Source of the DNA: Porphyrobacter sp.
Lineage (GTDB): Bacteria > Pseudomonadota > Alphaproteobacteria > Sphingomonadales > Sphingomonadaceae
Direction: 5' to 3'
NCBI GenBank assembly: GCA_016125555.1
Contig: WGLN01000005.1
Span: 45,585 to 109,584, forward strand
Length of the DNA stretch: 64,000 bases
The position numbers and the translations under genes are program-made. The first letter of the stretch is position 1. Each line of letters starts with the position of its first letter. The notes beneath the pieces were generated by a model. The model was not told the origin of the DNA. It did no database searches and was given only the letters and a program-made list of their open reading frames with translations. This document shows, in pieces, positions 1-9,537 of the stretch.

Positions 1-117
1 CGCCCACTTGGGGCCGTCGTCGCGGCTGCCGTAATGCTGCGCGAGATATTCCGCCACCAGCCGCCCGGTGTAGCCGGTGGCGCCGAAGACGATGATGTCG
101 AATTCACGGGTGCTCAT
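1..117 (-). CDS. Saccharopine dehydrogenase-like / trans-acting enoyl reductase family protein (partial, N-terminus only)
   Basis: Only the first 39 codons are in the window; the gene runs off the left edge. The N-terminus begins MSTREFDIIVFGATGYTGR, a Rossmann beta-alpha-beta start with a GxxGxxG-type nucleotide-binding loop (GATGYTG), typical of the saccharopine dehydrogenase NAD(P)-binding family and the related trans-acting enoyl reductases. An AGGAG ribosome-binding site lies about 8 bases before the ATG. It sits 62 bases downstream of dcd on the same strand and could be co-transcribed with it. The substrate cannot be told from this fragment. Confidence 0.75.
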   Translation of the reverse strand, partial: MSTREFDIIVFGATGYTGRLVAEYLAQHYGSRDDGPKWA

Positions 118-179
118 GCCTGCTCTCCTTTGGCGCCGAGTGATGCGCGAGCCAGCGGAGCGAGTCCAGAGGCGCGGGC

Positions 180-734
180 CTAGAGCCGGGGCAGCGTCAC
201 CCCGCGCTGGCCCATGTATTTGCCCGCGCGGTCCTTGTAGCTGGTCTCGCAGCGTTCGTTGCCTTTCAGGAACAGGAACTGGCACGCGCCCTCGTTGGCG
301 TAGATCTTGGCGGGCAGCGGCGTGGTGTTGCTGAACTCCAGCGTCACGTGCCCTTCCCAGCCGGGCTCGAGCGGGGTCACGTTCACGATGATCCCGCAGC
401 GCGCATAGGTGCTTTTTCCCAGGCAGATCACCAGCACGTCCTCTGGCACCCGGAAATATTCGACCGTGCGGGCGAGCGCGAAGGAATTGGGCGGGATGAC
501 GCAGACATCGGTCTCGCGGTCGACGAAGGAGTTGGCCGCGAAGTCCTTGGGATCGACCACCGCGGAATCGACATTGGTGAAGATCTTGAACTCGGGCGCG
601 ACCCGCGCGTCGTAGCCGTAAGACGAGAGGCCATAGGAGATCACCCCGTCGCGCCGCTGGGCCTCGACGAAAGGCTCGATCATGCCGTGTTCGAGCGCCT
701 GGGCGCGGATCCACTTGTCTGAGAGAATCGCCAT
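180..734 (-). CDS. dcd: dCTP deaminase
   Basis: 184-residue protein starting [10 protein letters not shown], the classic Dcd start; longer upstream in-frame sequence does not resemble the family. Dcd deaminates dCTP to dUTP, feeding dUMP and then dTMP synthesis in the cytosol. The signature GKSTYARCG and the following [20 protein letters not shown] block, which carry the catalytic Ser/Arg and Glu region, are present, as is the C-terminal [11 protein letters not shown] segment. Length matches the 185-190 residue homotrimeric family. It is probably in an operon with the partial gene to its left. Confidence 0.95.
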   Translation of the reverse strand: MAILSDKWIRAQALEHGMIEPFVEAQRRDGVISYGLSSYGYDARVAPEFKIFTNVDSAVVDPKDFAANSFVDRETDVCVIPPNSFALARTVEYFRVPEDVLVICLGKSTYARCGIIVNVTPLEPGWEGHVTLEFSNTTPLPAKIYANEGACQFLFLKGNERCETSYKDRAGKYMGQRGVTLPRL

Positions 735-1084
735 GGCCAGCAGGGATTCCCCAAGCATGGCGCCGGGGCAAGGGCGGGCGCCGAGTAATCCCCCTGCCTG
801 ATGCCCTGCCCGCTGGACGTGCGACCGGGAAGGATGCGCACGGCGCTGTAAGAGCATCGCCGTAGCATACCGCGAGGGAAGTCTTCTGCCCTGCAAACCG
901 CAGTCCTCAATCAGTCATTGACTGGAGAGCTGTATAGTGAAATCATTAAGTTCGGATAAAACGTGAAAAAGTGAACATGAAAACAACTTAAAAACTTCGG
1001 TTTTGCCGAGTAATAAAATCGTCACTCAGGTGCCATTTCTTGCCTCTAGAGCCCCGCCCAATCCTGTAACATGGAGGGCAAGAA
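735..1084. promoter_or_regulatory. AT-rich intergenic control region between dcd and the TonB-receptor gene, with an operator-like palindrome
   Basis: This 350-base gap has no convincing gene. Its right half (about 900-1020) is strikingly AT-rich against its surroundings. A perfect 6-bp inverted repeat with one central base, CAGTCA-T-TGACTG, lies at 912-924 and overlaps a TTGACT that could serve as a -35 box; 17 bases later is AATCAT, a weak -10. A good ribosome-binding site (GGAGGG) precedes the ATG at 1085. The palindrome is seen directly; a role as an operator for the receptor gene is inference. Confidence 0.4.
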
Positions 1085-3559
1085 ATGAAGCTTCGCAATC
1101 ATAGTCGTACCCGTCACGCGCTGCTTGGCGCATGCTCGCTGCTCGCGCTTGCGGGCCTGCCGACCGCGGCCTTCGCCGAGACCGGCGCTTCCGCGTCCGT
1201 CTCCGATGATGCCGCGGCCGGCAGCGATGGCGGCGATGCGCCCGGCGATGTCATCATCGTCACCGCGACCAAGCGCGAGACCAGCCTGCAGGAGACGCCG
1301 ATCGCGATTTCGGTGGTCGGCGAACAGCAGCTCAAGGACCAGCACGTCTTCAGCCTCATCGACCTGTCGGACGGCAGCGTGCCGTCCCTGCGGGTCGCCA
1401 CCTTCGAGGCGCGGCAGTCGGCGCTCACCGTCGGCATTCGCGGGATCGTGCCGTTCGATCAGAACCAGGTGGCGCGCGAGCCGGGCGTGGGTGTCTATCT
1501 CGACGGGGTGTACCTGGGACGCTCGCAGGGGCTCAACTCGGCGCTGTTCGACGTTCAGCGCGTCGAAGTGCTCAAGGGTCCGCAGGGCACCCTGTTCGGC
1601 CGCAACACCGAGGGCGGCGCGCTGAGCATCGTCAGCCGCACCCCGACCGGCGAATTCGGCGGCCGCATGAGCGCCGGGGTGGGCAATTTCGGCCAGTATA
1701 ACGGCGAAGCGCATGTGGATCTTCCGGCCTTCAAGGACTTCGCGCTCAAGTTCGACGGGCTCATCCAGCACCAGGACGCAACGGTCGAAAATCCGGCCAG
1801 CGGGCAATATGGCTGGAACTACTTCAACCGCGTCGGCGGCCGGGTGTCGGGGCGCTGGACGCCGCTTGCCGGGCTTACGGTCGACCTGGCCTACGATCAG
1901 GCCAAGGACGAGAACACGCCGTTCTACAGCCAGCTGATCAACTACAACCCGCAAGGTCGCCCGGTCGGCACCTATGTCGGCAGCACCCTCACCTACAACG
2001 GGGCGAATTGCGGTGCGGCCAATCCCTGCATCGCCCCGCTCGCGCCGCTGGTGGAGGTTTCCGGTGACCGCCGCATGCGGGTCGCGGACCTCGGGGTGAT
2101 CCAGCAGCCGAGCGTCGACGACACCCACGGCTTCATGACCGCGATCGGCTACGAAATAAGCCCGCAGCTCGAGGTCCGTTCGATCACCGCCTGGCGCGGG
2201 GTGGAGACGCACCAGTGGGACGGTTCGGCCGGTGCGCACCGCAGCGTGTTCGTTCCCAACGGGCAGTTCGGGCGCTACAGCCTCTCCGAGCTCTACCAGC
2301 ACCAGTTCAGCCAGGAGCTGCAGCTGGTGGGCACGCTGCCGAACCTCGATTTCGTGCTCGGCGCCTACTACTTCAACGAGCATGTCCGCGAAGCCGCCGC
2401 CACGCCCAACCCGCTGCAGTGGAACGCGACGGGCACCGCCTACACCTTCGTCAACCAGTTCCCGCCCGATGCGACGGCGCCGATCACCTCCGCCAACCAG
2501 GGCTGGGATCGCAACTACTGGTACGTGCAGCGCGACAGCCAGGCGGTCGGCAAGAGCGAGGCGGTCTTCGGGCAATTCACCTACACCCCGCCGAGCTTCG
2601 ACTTCGCCCACCTCACCGCAGGCGCCCGCTACACGCACGAAACCCGCAAGGGCGCGCTGACGGTCATCAACAACGCCCCCTTCGCCGACGGGACGCTCGA
2701 CTATTCGAACAGCCGCGTCGACCCGATGATCACGCTTTCGGCCGATGTCACGCCGGACACGCTGCTCTAAGCCAAGTACTCGACCGGTTTCCGCAGCGGC
2801 GGGGCCAATTCGCGCTCGTCGAGCTTCCGCGAATTCGGGCCTGAGGCGGTCAAGGCCTACGAGATCGGGGCCAAGACCGACTTCCTCGACCACCGCGTGA
2901 GGCTGAACCTTGCCGGATACATCATGGACCGCACCAACACGCAGATCGACTTCGATTTCGTCGACACGCGCGCGACCCTGTCGAACGGTGCCGCCAACCC
3001 GTTCTTCAACAAGCACACCGAGGAAACCGTGAACGTGCCGGGCAAGTCCCGGATCAAGGGCGTCGAGCTCGATCTCACCGTCCGCCCGGTCGACCATCTG
3101 ACCCTGGGCGCGTCCTACGCCTTCACCGACGTGAGCGTGCCGCCTGTGGCCAACCCGATCGCCGAATCCCCGGCCACCTTCGGCGTAATCACGCAGGTGT
3201 TCACGGTCTACACCCCCAGGAACGCGGCCTCGGGCTTCGCCAATGTCGATCTGCCGGTCGGCGAACGCGGCACCAGCCTGCGCCTGCATGTCGACGGCGC
3301 CTATGCCGATGCCCAGTACAGCTTCCAGTCGGAGAACGTGCTCACCGACCCGAGCTTCGTCGCCAATGCCAGCCTTGCGCTCGCCGACATTCCGATGACC
3401 GGCACCGGGACGACCGCCACGATCTCGCTATGGACCCGCAACCTGTTCGACGAATCGCACATCTACCGCCGGTCGGGGGCGAATGACGCGGTGCTCGGGT
3501 CCTATGCCAACTTCAACCCGCCACGCACCATCGGTGTCGAGGGGACGGTCAACTTCTGA
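1085..3559 (+). pseudogene. TonB-dependent receptor interrupted by one in-frame TAA stop
   Basis: Read through, this frame gives an 824-residue outer-membrane TonB-dependent receptor: signal peptide ending near AFAET, a TonB-box-like DVIIVTATKR, a plug domain with LKGPQGTLFGRNTEGGALS (about residues 160-180), then a beta-barrel ending in an aromatic residue (VEGTVNF). At 2768-2770 the codon is TAA, giving a 561-residue truncation. The reading frame continues at once with AKYSTGFRSGGAN, a very conserved barrel motif, and runs to 3559. The family usually has Tyr just before that motif (LLYAKYSTGFR), so a TAC/TAT-to-TAA change is the simplest explanation. Without the last barrel strands the protein would not fold in the membrane. 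Sequencing error or recoding are alternatives. The two-component genes downstream may have regulated it. Confidence 0.85.
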
Positions 3560-3565
3560 CCGTCC

Positions 3566-3600
3566 GGCGCGCGGCGCTCGCCGGAGGAGCGCCGCGCGCC
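3566..3600 (+). terminator. Strong GC hairpin just after the receptor gene
   Basis: A perfect 14-bp stem (GGCGCGCGGCGCTC pairing with GAGCGCCGCGCGCC) with a 7-base loop starts six bases after the receptor stop codon. There is no T-run after it, so it is not a textbook intrinsic terminator; it may stabilise the 3' end or help Rho-dependent ending. Confidence 0.45.
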
Positions 3601-3685
3601 CCGGGGTGACGCCGGGATGCGGCTATTGCCTGTCCGCGGCGTCAAGACCGCGGCACGGCAGCCGCAGGTCGGCAATGGAGGCACG

Positions 3686-4372
3686 ATGAGCGCGAACCTC
3701 GAGATTCTGGTGATCGAGGACGACGCCCGTTTCGCCGAACTCCTTTCGACCCAGCTGGCGGATTTCGGGCACCGGGTGACCGTCATGCCCAACGTGCGCG
3801 CGGGCCTGGCCGCGGTCACCGGCCAGGCCTTCGACGCGGTGATCCTCGACCGGATGCTCCCGGGGGGAGACGGGATCGCCGTGCTCGAGGGGTTCCGGTC
3901 GGCGGGGATCGACCTGCCGACGCTGATGCTGACGTCGCTGGGCATGACCAGCGACAAGGTGGACGGGCTGACGGCAGGCGCCGACGATTACTGCGTGAAG
4001 CCGATCGACCCGCACGAGCTCAACGCCCGGCTGAAGGCGATGATCCGTGCCCGTTCGGGAAACGGGCATTCGTCGAACACGATCAAGGTCGCCGGGATCG
4101 TCATCAGCCCCACCGCGATGCGCGCCTGGCGCAACGGCCGCGACCTGCAGCTGCAGCGCACCGAATTCAACCTGCTGCTCGAACTCGCGCGCAATGCCGG
4201 ATCGGTGCTGACCCGGCCGATGTTGATCGAGCGGGTCTGGGGCTATGATTTCCAGCCGGGCACCAACATCGTGGACGCCTATATTTGGCGGCTGCGCACC
4301 AAGTTGACCGAGTTCGGGGGAGACCCCATCGTGACCGTGCGCGGTTCGGGATACATGCTTCGCGAGGACTAG
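3686..4372 (+). CDS. OmpR/PhoB-family response regulator
   Basis: 228 residues. The N-terminal receiver domain has the acidic pair (IEDD), the phospho-acceptor Asp in VILDRMLPGGDG, the Thr of LMLTS and the Lys of DDYCVKPID. The C-terminal winged-helix DNA-binding domain (about residues 130-228) ends in the typical TVRGSGYML. The ATG at 3686 was chosen because GGAG lies 5 bases before it and the protein then begins directly with the receiver fold; upstream in-frame sequence does not look coding. Three bases separate it from the histidine kinase gene, so the two form an operon. Its target genes are unknown; proximity suggests the receptor gene upstream. Confidence 0.93.
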   Translation: MSANLEILVIEDDARFAELLSTQLADFGHRVTVMPNVRAGLAAVTGQAFDAVILDRMLPGGDGIAVLEGFRSAGIDLPTLMLTSLGMTSDKVDGLTAGADDYCVKPIDPHELNARLKAMIRARSGNGHSSNTIKVAGIVISPTAMRAWRNGRDLQLQRTEFNLLLELARNAGSVLTRPMLIERVWGYDFQPGTNIVDAYIWRLRTKLTEFGGDPIVTVRGSGYMLRED

Positions 4373-4375
4373 GCG

Positions 4376-5749
4376 ATGCGCTCGTTCGGCTCGCTGACGC
4401 GGCTGTTCCTCGCCCTGTTCCTGACCGCCACCGTGCTGGGCGGCATCGGGTTGTTCGCGGCGACCCAGGCGCTGGTCCGCAGGACTGTCGATCAACGCAT
4501 CACCAGCTTCAGCTATGCGATCGCCCCGCCGGGCGCGGCGATCGACATGCGCGCGCTGGCCGAGCGCATCGCTGAGCTGAGTAGCCAGCGCGACACCGGG
4601 GACCTCGGCACCGCGCTGCTGCTCGGGCAGCGGCAGTTCGCGGGCAATGTCAGGCTGCTGCGGCCATTTCCCGAAGGCTATTCGGACATCGACGTCAACG
4701 ACCGCATCAGCGGGCTCACCCATGGCCGCGCGCTGGTTCGCGATCTTGGCGAAGGCCGCAGGCTCGTCGTGCTCGCCGAAACCGAGCCGCTCGACGATTT
4801 CTCGAGCGGCCGCGCCGGGCTCTACGTCATCATCTTCGGCACGATCATCCTGGTCGTGATCGGCGGGCTCCTGCTGTTCCGGCAGATGGTCGGTGCGCGG
4901 ATCGTCGCGATGCGCCGCACGGTCGACGCGATCATCGCCGGCGACCTGTCGCAGCGGGTGACCGTGACCGGGACCGGCGACGAGTTCGACGTGCAGGCGG
5001 AAGGCTTCAACCGCATGCTGGCGCGCATCGAGGGGCTGGTGAACGAAATCCGCCATGTCACCAACGATGTCAGTCACGAACTGCGCTCGCCGCTTGCACG
5101 GCTGCGCAACCAGCTGCTCGCGATGCAGCGCCACGATGCGCCCCGGGCGCTGCAACGCGAGGTCGAGGACGCCATCAGCCAGGTCGACGGACTGCTTGCC
5201 CTGTTCGCCTCGATCCTGCGCCTGGCGGAGGTGGAAAACGGTAGCCGCCGCGCCGCCTTCACGCGGATCGACCTGGCCGATCCGGTCGCCGAACTGGTCG
5301 AGACGATGGCTCCGGTCGCGAGCGGGTCGGGCCACCGGCTCGTGCTCACCCGGCGCGATCGCGCGGAGCTGCTGGGCGACCGGCAGCTGCTCACCCAGGC
5401 CTTGCTGAACCTCATCGAAAACGCCATCGCGCATACGCCGCACGGCACCTGCATCGCGGTGTCGCTGACGGCGGCCGACGGCGAGGCGCGGCTAAGGGTC
5501 CGCGACGACGGGCCGGGCGTGCCACAGGAACTCCATGCACAGGTGATGCGCCGCTTCGGGCGGGCAAGCGAGGCCACCGACGGGCGCGGACACGGGATCG
5601 GACTACCGCTCGCCGAGGCGATTGCGCGGCTTCACGACGGGCGCCTCGAACTGGCGGACGCTGGACCCGGGCTGGAGGTCACGCTGGTCTTTCCGCTCGA
5701 GCGCGACGAGCGTCGGCACAGGACCGCGACAGGCAGCCCCTCCGCCTAG
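4376..5749 (+). CDS. Sensor histidine kinase (HAMP, HisKA, HATPase)
   Basis: 457 residues, inner membrane. Two membrane segments (about residues 8-32 and 150-170) enclose a periplasmic sensor region of about 115 residues. A HAMP linker follows, then the H-box NDVSHELRSPLARLRNQL with the phosphorylated His, the N-box NLIENAIAH, the G1 box DDGPGVP and the G2 box GHGIGLPLAEAI. All catalytic boxes are intact. It is the partner of the response regulator immediately upstream. The end overlaps the convergent gene at 5746-6147 by 4 bases. The signal sensed cannot be read from the sequence. Confidence 0.93.
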   Translation: MRSFGSLTRLFLALFLTATVLGGIGLFAATQALVRRTVDQRITSFSYAIAPPGAAIDMRALAERIAELSSQRDTGDLGTALLLGQRQFAGNVRLLRPFPEGYSDIDVNDRISGLTHGRALVRDLGEGRRLVVLAETEPLDDFSSGRAGLYVIIFGTIILVVIGGLLLFRQMVGARIVAMRRTVDAIIAGDLSQRVTVTGTGDEFDVQAEGFNRMLARIEGLVNEIRHVTNDVSHELRSPLARLRNQLLAMQRHDAPRALQREVEDAISQVDGLLALFASILRLAEVENGSRRAAFTRIDLADPVAELVETMAPVASGSGHRLVLTRRDRAELLGDRQLLTQALLNLIENAIAHTPHGTCIAVSLTAADGEARLRVRDDGPGVPQELHAQVMRRFGRASEATDGRGHGIGLPLAEAIARLHDGRLELADAGPGLEVTLVFPLERDERRHRTATGSPSA

Positions 5750-6147
5750 CGGCACTTGAGCCTGATGACCTCCAGGTCGAGCCGGCTCGGAGGCCTGCCG
5801 AGGCGCGACACTTCCTGATCGACGCATTGCTCGACGAAGGTGCGCTGGTCGGGGCCCTCGCCGCGCAGCATGCGGTCGAAATCGCGCACGTCCTCGAGTT
5901 CCTGCGGCGTCAGGTCGCTGACCGCACGGCGACCGTCGCGCAGCGCGGCGAGGTTGGCCTGCGCGCGGGCGGCGCGCTCGCTCGCGGTCGGGTAGACCGG
6001 CAGGACGGCGCGCGGCGACGGGGCGGGAGACGGTTTCGCGACGATCACCCCGATCGGCGGGCGGGCGGGTTCGCTCTGCGCCTCGCCATAGACCGGCAGC
6101 ACCGGCAAGGATGCCGCGATCAGCGCGGCGGTGACGGCAGTTCTCAT
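5746..6147 (-). CDS. Small secreted protein of unknown function
   Basis: 133 residues starting MRTAVTAALIAASLPVLPVYGEAQ, a clear signal peptide, then a proline-rich spacer (about residues 28-50) and an Ala/Arg/Glu-rich helical region with DLTPQELEDVRDFDRML. Two cysteines lie in the last quarter (VEQCVDQEVS and the C-terminal KCR) and could form a disulfide in the periplasm. I do not recognise a family. It is convergent with the histidine kinase, overlapping it tail to tail, and lies 98 bases downstream of putA on the same strand. Confidence 0.7.
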   Translation of the reverse strand: MRTAVTAALIAASLPVLPVYGEAQSEPARPPIGVIVAKPSPAPSPRAVLPVYPTASERAARAQANLAALRDGRRAVSDLTPQELEDVRDFDRMLRGEGPDQRTFVEQCVDQEVSRLGRPPSRLDLEVIRLKCR

Positions 6148-6245
6148 CGGCGACCTCGCTCGTAACGGGGCGCGCATCCTCGCCCGCAGCACATCTGTGC
6201 GCAAGCCCCCGGCGACGCACCGACAGCGCGCGTCGACCAACATCC

Positions 6246-9200
6246 TCAACCGGCGGCGAGCAGGCTCGCATTGCCGCCCGCGGCGGTGGTGTCGATGGTC
6301 ATCACCCGCTCGGTGGCGAAGCGCGCGAGATAATGCGGCCCGCCCGCCTTGGGCCCGGTGCCCGACAGCCCCTCGCCGCCGAAGGGCTGGCTTTCCACCA
6401 CCGCGCCGATCTGGTTGCGGTTGACGTAGAAATTGCCGACCCGCGCCCGCGCCTGCACGAAGCGCCGGGTGGCGGCGATGCGGCTGTGGAGGCCGAGCGT
6501 CAGCCCGAAGCCCGAAGCGTTGATGTCCTCGACCACCTGCCCGAGGTCGCGCGCCCTGAAGCGGGCGACGTGCAGCACCGGGCCGAAATGCTCGCGCTGG
6601 ATGTCGCGGATCGAGCCGATCTCGACGATCGTCGGCGCGACGAAGCAGCCCTTCTCGATGCCCGGCGGCAGCGGCAGACGGGTGACCTTGCGGTCCGAGG
6701 CGAGGCAGCGCGCGACATGGCGCTCGAGCCGCGCCTGCGCGTCGGGGTCGATCACCGGGCCGACGTCGGTGGCGAGGTTCGCCGGGTCGCCCACGTTCAA
6801 TGCCTCGAACCCGCCGCGGATCATCTCGAGCATCTCGTCGGCGATGTCGTCCTGCAGGTAGAGCACCCGCAAGGCCGAGCAGCGCTGCCCGGCGCTCTGG
6901 AAAGAGCTGGCGAGCACGTCGCGCACCACCTGTTCGGGCAGGGCCGAGCTGTCGACGATCATCGCGTTCTGCCCGCCGGTCTCGGCGATCAGCGTCGCGA
7001 TCGGGCCGTCGCGGCCGGCCAGCGTGCGATTGATTGCCTGCGCGGTCTCGGTCGATCCGGTGAAGGCGACGCCTGCGAGCAGCGGGTTGGCGGTGATCAT
7101 CTGCCCGACCTGGCCTGCGCCGGGGATCAGCTGGAACGCCTCGGGCGGGATGCCCGCCTCGTGGCACAGCTTGACCGCCAGCGCGGCGATCAGCGGGGTC
7201 TGTTCGGCGGGCTTGGCGATGACCGCATTGCCCGCGGCAAGCGCGGCCGCCGCCATCCCGGTGAAGATCGCCAGCGGGAAGTTCCACGGGCTGATGGTGG
7301 CGAACACGCCGCGACCGTGGAGCGAGAGCGTGTTCTCCTCGCCGGTCGGGCCGGGCAGGATGGTGGGGGCGCCGAACTGGCTCCGGGCGCCAGCTGCATA
7401 GTAGCGCAGGAAGTCGACCGCCTCGCGCAGTTCGAGCACCGCATCGAGCAGGGTCTTGCCCGCCTCGCGCTGGCACAGCGACAGGAAATCGTCGCTGTGC
7501 GCCTCGAACAGGTCGGCGGCTTCCTCGAGCAGCAGGGCGCGCTTCTCGCCGCCCAGCGCATCCCAGCCGGGCTGGATCTTCGCAGCGCGCGCGAAGGCGG
7601 CGTCGACCTCCTCCTGCGTCGCGTCGCGCCGGGTGCCGACCACGGCGGACAGATCGTGCGGCTTGGTGATCGGCGCGATCTCGCCCGGGGTTTCGCCGGG
7701 GAAGGTCGGCTCGGCGCGCCAGTGGACATATTCGAGGTTCGCCAGCCGCTCCATCAGCGGCTCGCGCACCGTGGGATCGGAAAGGTCGATCCCGGCACTG
7801 TTCCTGCGCTTCCCGAAGATGTCCCCCGGCAGCGGGATCGCCGGGTTGCGGCGCGGGGTGAGCGCGGCGAGTTCCGCCACCGGATCCCCGACCAGCTCCT
7901 CGGCGGGCACGTCGGCATCGCCCATCCGGTTGACGAAGCTGGTATTGGCCCCGTTTTCGAGCAGGCGGCGCACGAGGTAGGCGAGCAGCTCCTTGTGCCC
8001 GCCGACCGGCGCGTAGATGCGCACCGGGGTCTTGCGGTTGCCCTCGATCGCGTGGAGCGCGTCGTAGACTTCCTCGCCCATGCCGTGGAGGCGCTGAAAT
8101 TCGAACGACTTCCCGGCGCCGAGTTCCTTGATCGCGGCAATGGTATAGGCGTTGTGCGTGGCGAAGGCCGGGCGGATCACGTCGGCGTGCTCGAACAGCC
8201 GCGCCGCGCAGGCGAGATAGCTGACATCGGTCGCGACCTTGCGGGTGAACACCGGGTAGTCATCATAGCCACCCACCTGCGAAAGCTTGATCTCGCTGTC
8301 CCAATAGGCGCCCTTGACCAGCCGCACGAAAAGCTTGCGCGAATGGCGGCGGGCGAGTTTCGCGGCCCAGTCGCACAGCGGCACCCCGCGCTTCTGGTAG
8401 GCCTGGACGGCCAGCCCGAAGCCCTCCCAGCGGCTGCCGTCCGGACGGCGGAACAGCTCGTCGTCGGCGACCAGTTCCTCGATGATGTCGAGGCTGAGTT
8501 CGAGCCGCTCGGCTTCCTCGGCGTCGATGGTGAAGTGGATGTCGGCATCACGCGCCTTCATCGCCAGCGCCTTGACCACCGGCACCATCTCGGCGCGGGC
8601 CTGGGCGGCGTGGAAGAAGTTGTATTTCGGGTGCAGCGCCGAGAGCTTCACGGAAATGCCGGGCGAGCCCGTCACCCCCGCCCCCGCTTCGCGCGCCAGG
8701 CGGTCGAGCGCGCCCTCGTAGGCGCGGCGGTATTTCTCGGCATCGGCGAAGGTCATCGCCGCCTCGCCCAGCATGTCGAAGCTGTGGGTGATGCCCCGCG
8801 CGCGTTCGGGCGCGGCGCGTTTCAGCGCCTCCTCGATGGTGCGGCCGAACACGAACTGCCCGCCCAGGATCTTCATCGCCTGTGCGGTGGCGGTGCGGAT
8901 CACCGGCTCGCCCAGCCGGTTCATCGCCCGCTTGAAGGCGCTGCTCAGCCCCTTCTGGTGCGCCTCGGGCTGTTCGAGCACCTCGCCGGTCAGCATCAGC
9001 GAGAAGGTCGCGGCGTTGACGAAGGTCGAGGAGCTTTCGCCGAGATGCTCGCCCCATTCGACGGTGCCGATCTTGTCGCGGATCAGCGCATCGGCTGTGC
9101 GCGCGTCGGGCACGCGCAGCAGCGCCTCGGCGAGGCACATCAGCGCGATGCCCTCCTCGGTGTCGAGGCCGTATTGCTGGAGGAAGGCGTCGATCCCGCT

Positions 9201-9392
9201 CGCCTTTTCCTCGCGCGCGCCCTCGATCAGGCGGATCGCCAAGGCCGCGGCGCTGTCGTGCACGCGCACCGCCGGAGCCGCCTGCTCCAGCCGTGCGGCG
9301 ATGCAGGCCTCCTCCTCCTCGCGATAGGCGCGGCGCAGATCGGTGCGATCGACGATGGCGTGAGCGGGGGAGGAAGCGGCGGCATCTGCCAT
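6246..9392 (-). CDS. putA: Bifunctional proline dehydrogenase / L-glutamate-gamma-semialdehyde dehydrogenase PutA
   Basis: 1048 residues. PutA oxidises proline to P5C with FAD, then glutamate semialdehyde to glutamate with NAD+. The proline dehydrogenase barrel (about residues 60-480) shows RLVKGAYWDSEIK and the substrate-binding helix RRLLENGANTSFVNRM. The aldehyde dehydrogenase half shows ISPWNFPLAIF, IAETGGQNAMIV and the catalytic Cys in SAGQRCSALRVLY. The protein starts without the N-terminal ribbon-helix-helix domain of enteric PutA, so it is a shorter, non-autoregulating type. The ATG at 9392 is preferred over a GTG four codons earlier because AGGTG sits upstream. A sigma-54-like promoter lies about 75 bases upstream of the start. 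Confidence 0.95.
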   Translation of the reverse strand: MADAAASSPAHAIVDRTDLRRAYREEEEACIAARLEQAAPAVRVHDSAAALAIRLIEGAREEKASGIDAFLQQYGLDTEEGIALMCLAEALLRVPDARTADALIRDKIGTVEWGEHLGESSSTFVNAATFSLMLTGEVLEQPEAHQKGLSSAFKRAMNRLGEPVIRTATAQAMKILGGQFVFGRTIEEALKRAAPERARGITHSFDMLGEAAMTFADAEKYRRAYEGALDRLAREAGAGVTGSPGISVKLSALHPKYNFFHAAQARAEMVPVVKALAMKARDADIHFTIDAEEAERLELSLDIIEELVADDELFRRPDGSRWEGFGLAVQAYQKRGVPLCDWAAKLARRHSRKLFVRLVKGAYWDSEIKLSQVGGYDDYPVFTRKVATDVSYLACAARLFEHADVIRPAFATHNAYTIAAIKELGAGKSFEFQRLHGMGEEVYDALHAIEGNRKTPVRIYAPVGGHKELLAYLVRRLLENGANTSFVNRMGDADVPAEELVGDPVAELAALTPRRNPAIPLPGDIFGKRRNSAGIDLSDPTVREPLMERLANLEYVHWRAEPTFPGETPGEIAPITKPHDLSAVVGTRRDATQEEVDAAFARAAKIQPGWDALGGEKRALLLEEAADLFEAHSDDFLSLCQREAGKTLLDAVLELREAVDFLRYYAAGARSQFGAPTILPGPTGEENTLSLHGRGVFATISPWNFPLAIFTGMAAAALAAGNAVIAKPAEQTPLIAALAVKLCHEAGIPPEAFQLIPGAGQVGQMITANPLLAGVAFTGSTETAQAINRTLAGRDGPIATLIAETGGQNAMIVDSSALPEQVVRDVLASSFQSAGQRCSALRVLYLQDDIADEMLEMIRGGFEALNVGDPANLATDVGPVIDPDAQARLERHVARCLASDRKVTRLPLPPGIEKGCFVAPTIVEIGSIRDIQREHFGPVLHVARFRARDLGQVVEDINASGFGLTLGLHSRIAATRRFVQARARVGNFYVNRNQIGAVVESQPFGGEGLSGTGPKAGGPHYLARFATERVMTIDTTAAGGNASLLAAG

Positions 9393-9467
9393 ATATGTAT
9401 TCACCTGCGAGTCGGGGAGGAAATCCGGCCCTTGGACGCGTGGCGGGCGCGCTTCAAGTTCAGTCTT

Positions 9468-9483
9468 TGCAACAGCCGTGCCT
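9468..9483 (-). promoter_or_regulatory. Sigma-54-type promoter upstream of putA
   Basis: On the minus strand the sequence AGGCACG-GCTG-TTGCA matches the sigma-54 consensus TGGCACG-N4-TTGCA at every position except the first, with the invariant GG and GC exactly 12 bases apart. It points toward putA, whose ATG is about 75 bases downstream. The match is seen; use by RpoN with an NtrC-like activator is inference. Confidence 0.6.
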
Positions 9484-9537
9484 TGATCGCGCTGCGGCGG
9501 ATCGTTAGCCTGCCGACTTTGCGACGGGGGCCCGGTG

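Noticed and set aside
247..263. TGGCACG in the dcd region as a sigma-54 -24 box
   Set aside because: It is followed by bases that give no GC at the -12 position, and it lies within dcd coding sequence.
2897..3559. Separate small gene for the second half of the TonB receptor
   Set aside because: It lacks a signal peptide and a plug domain, is in frame with the upstream part, and is simply the barrel end of the broken receptor.
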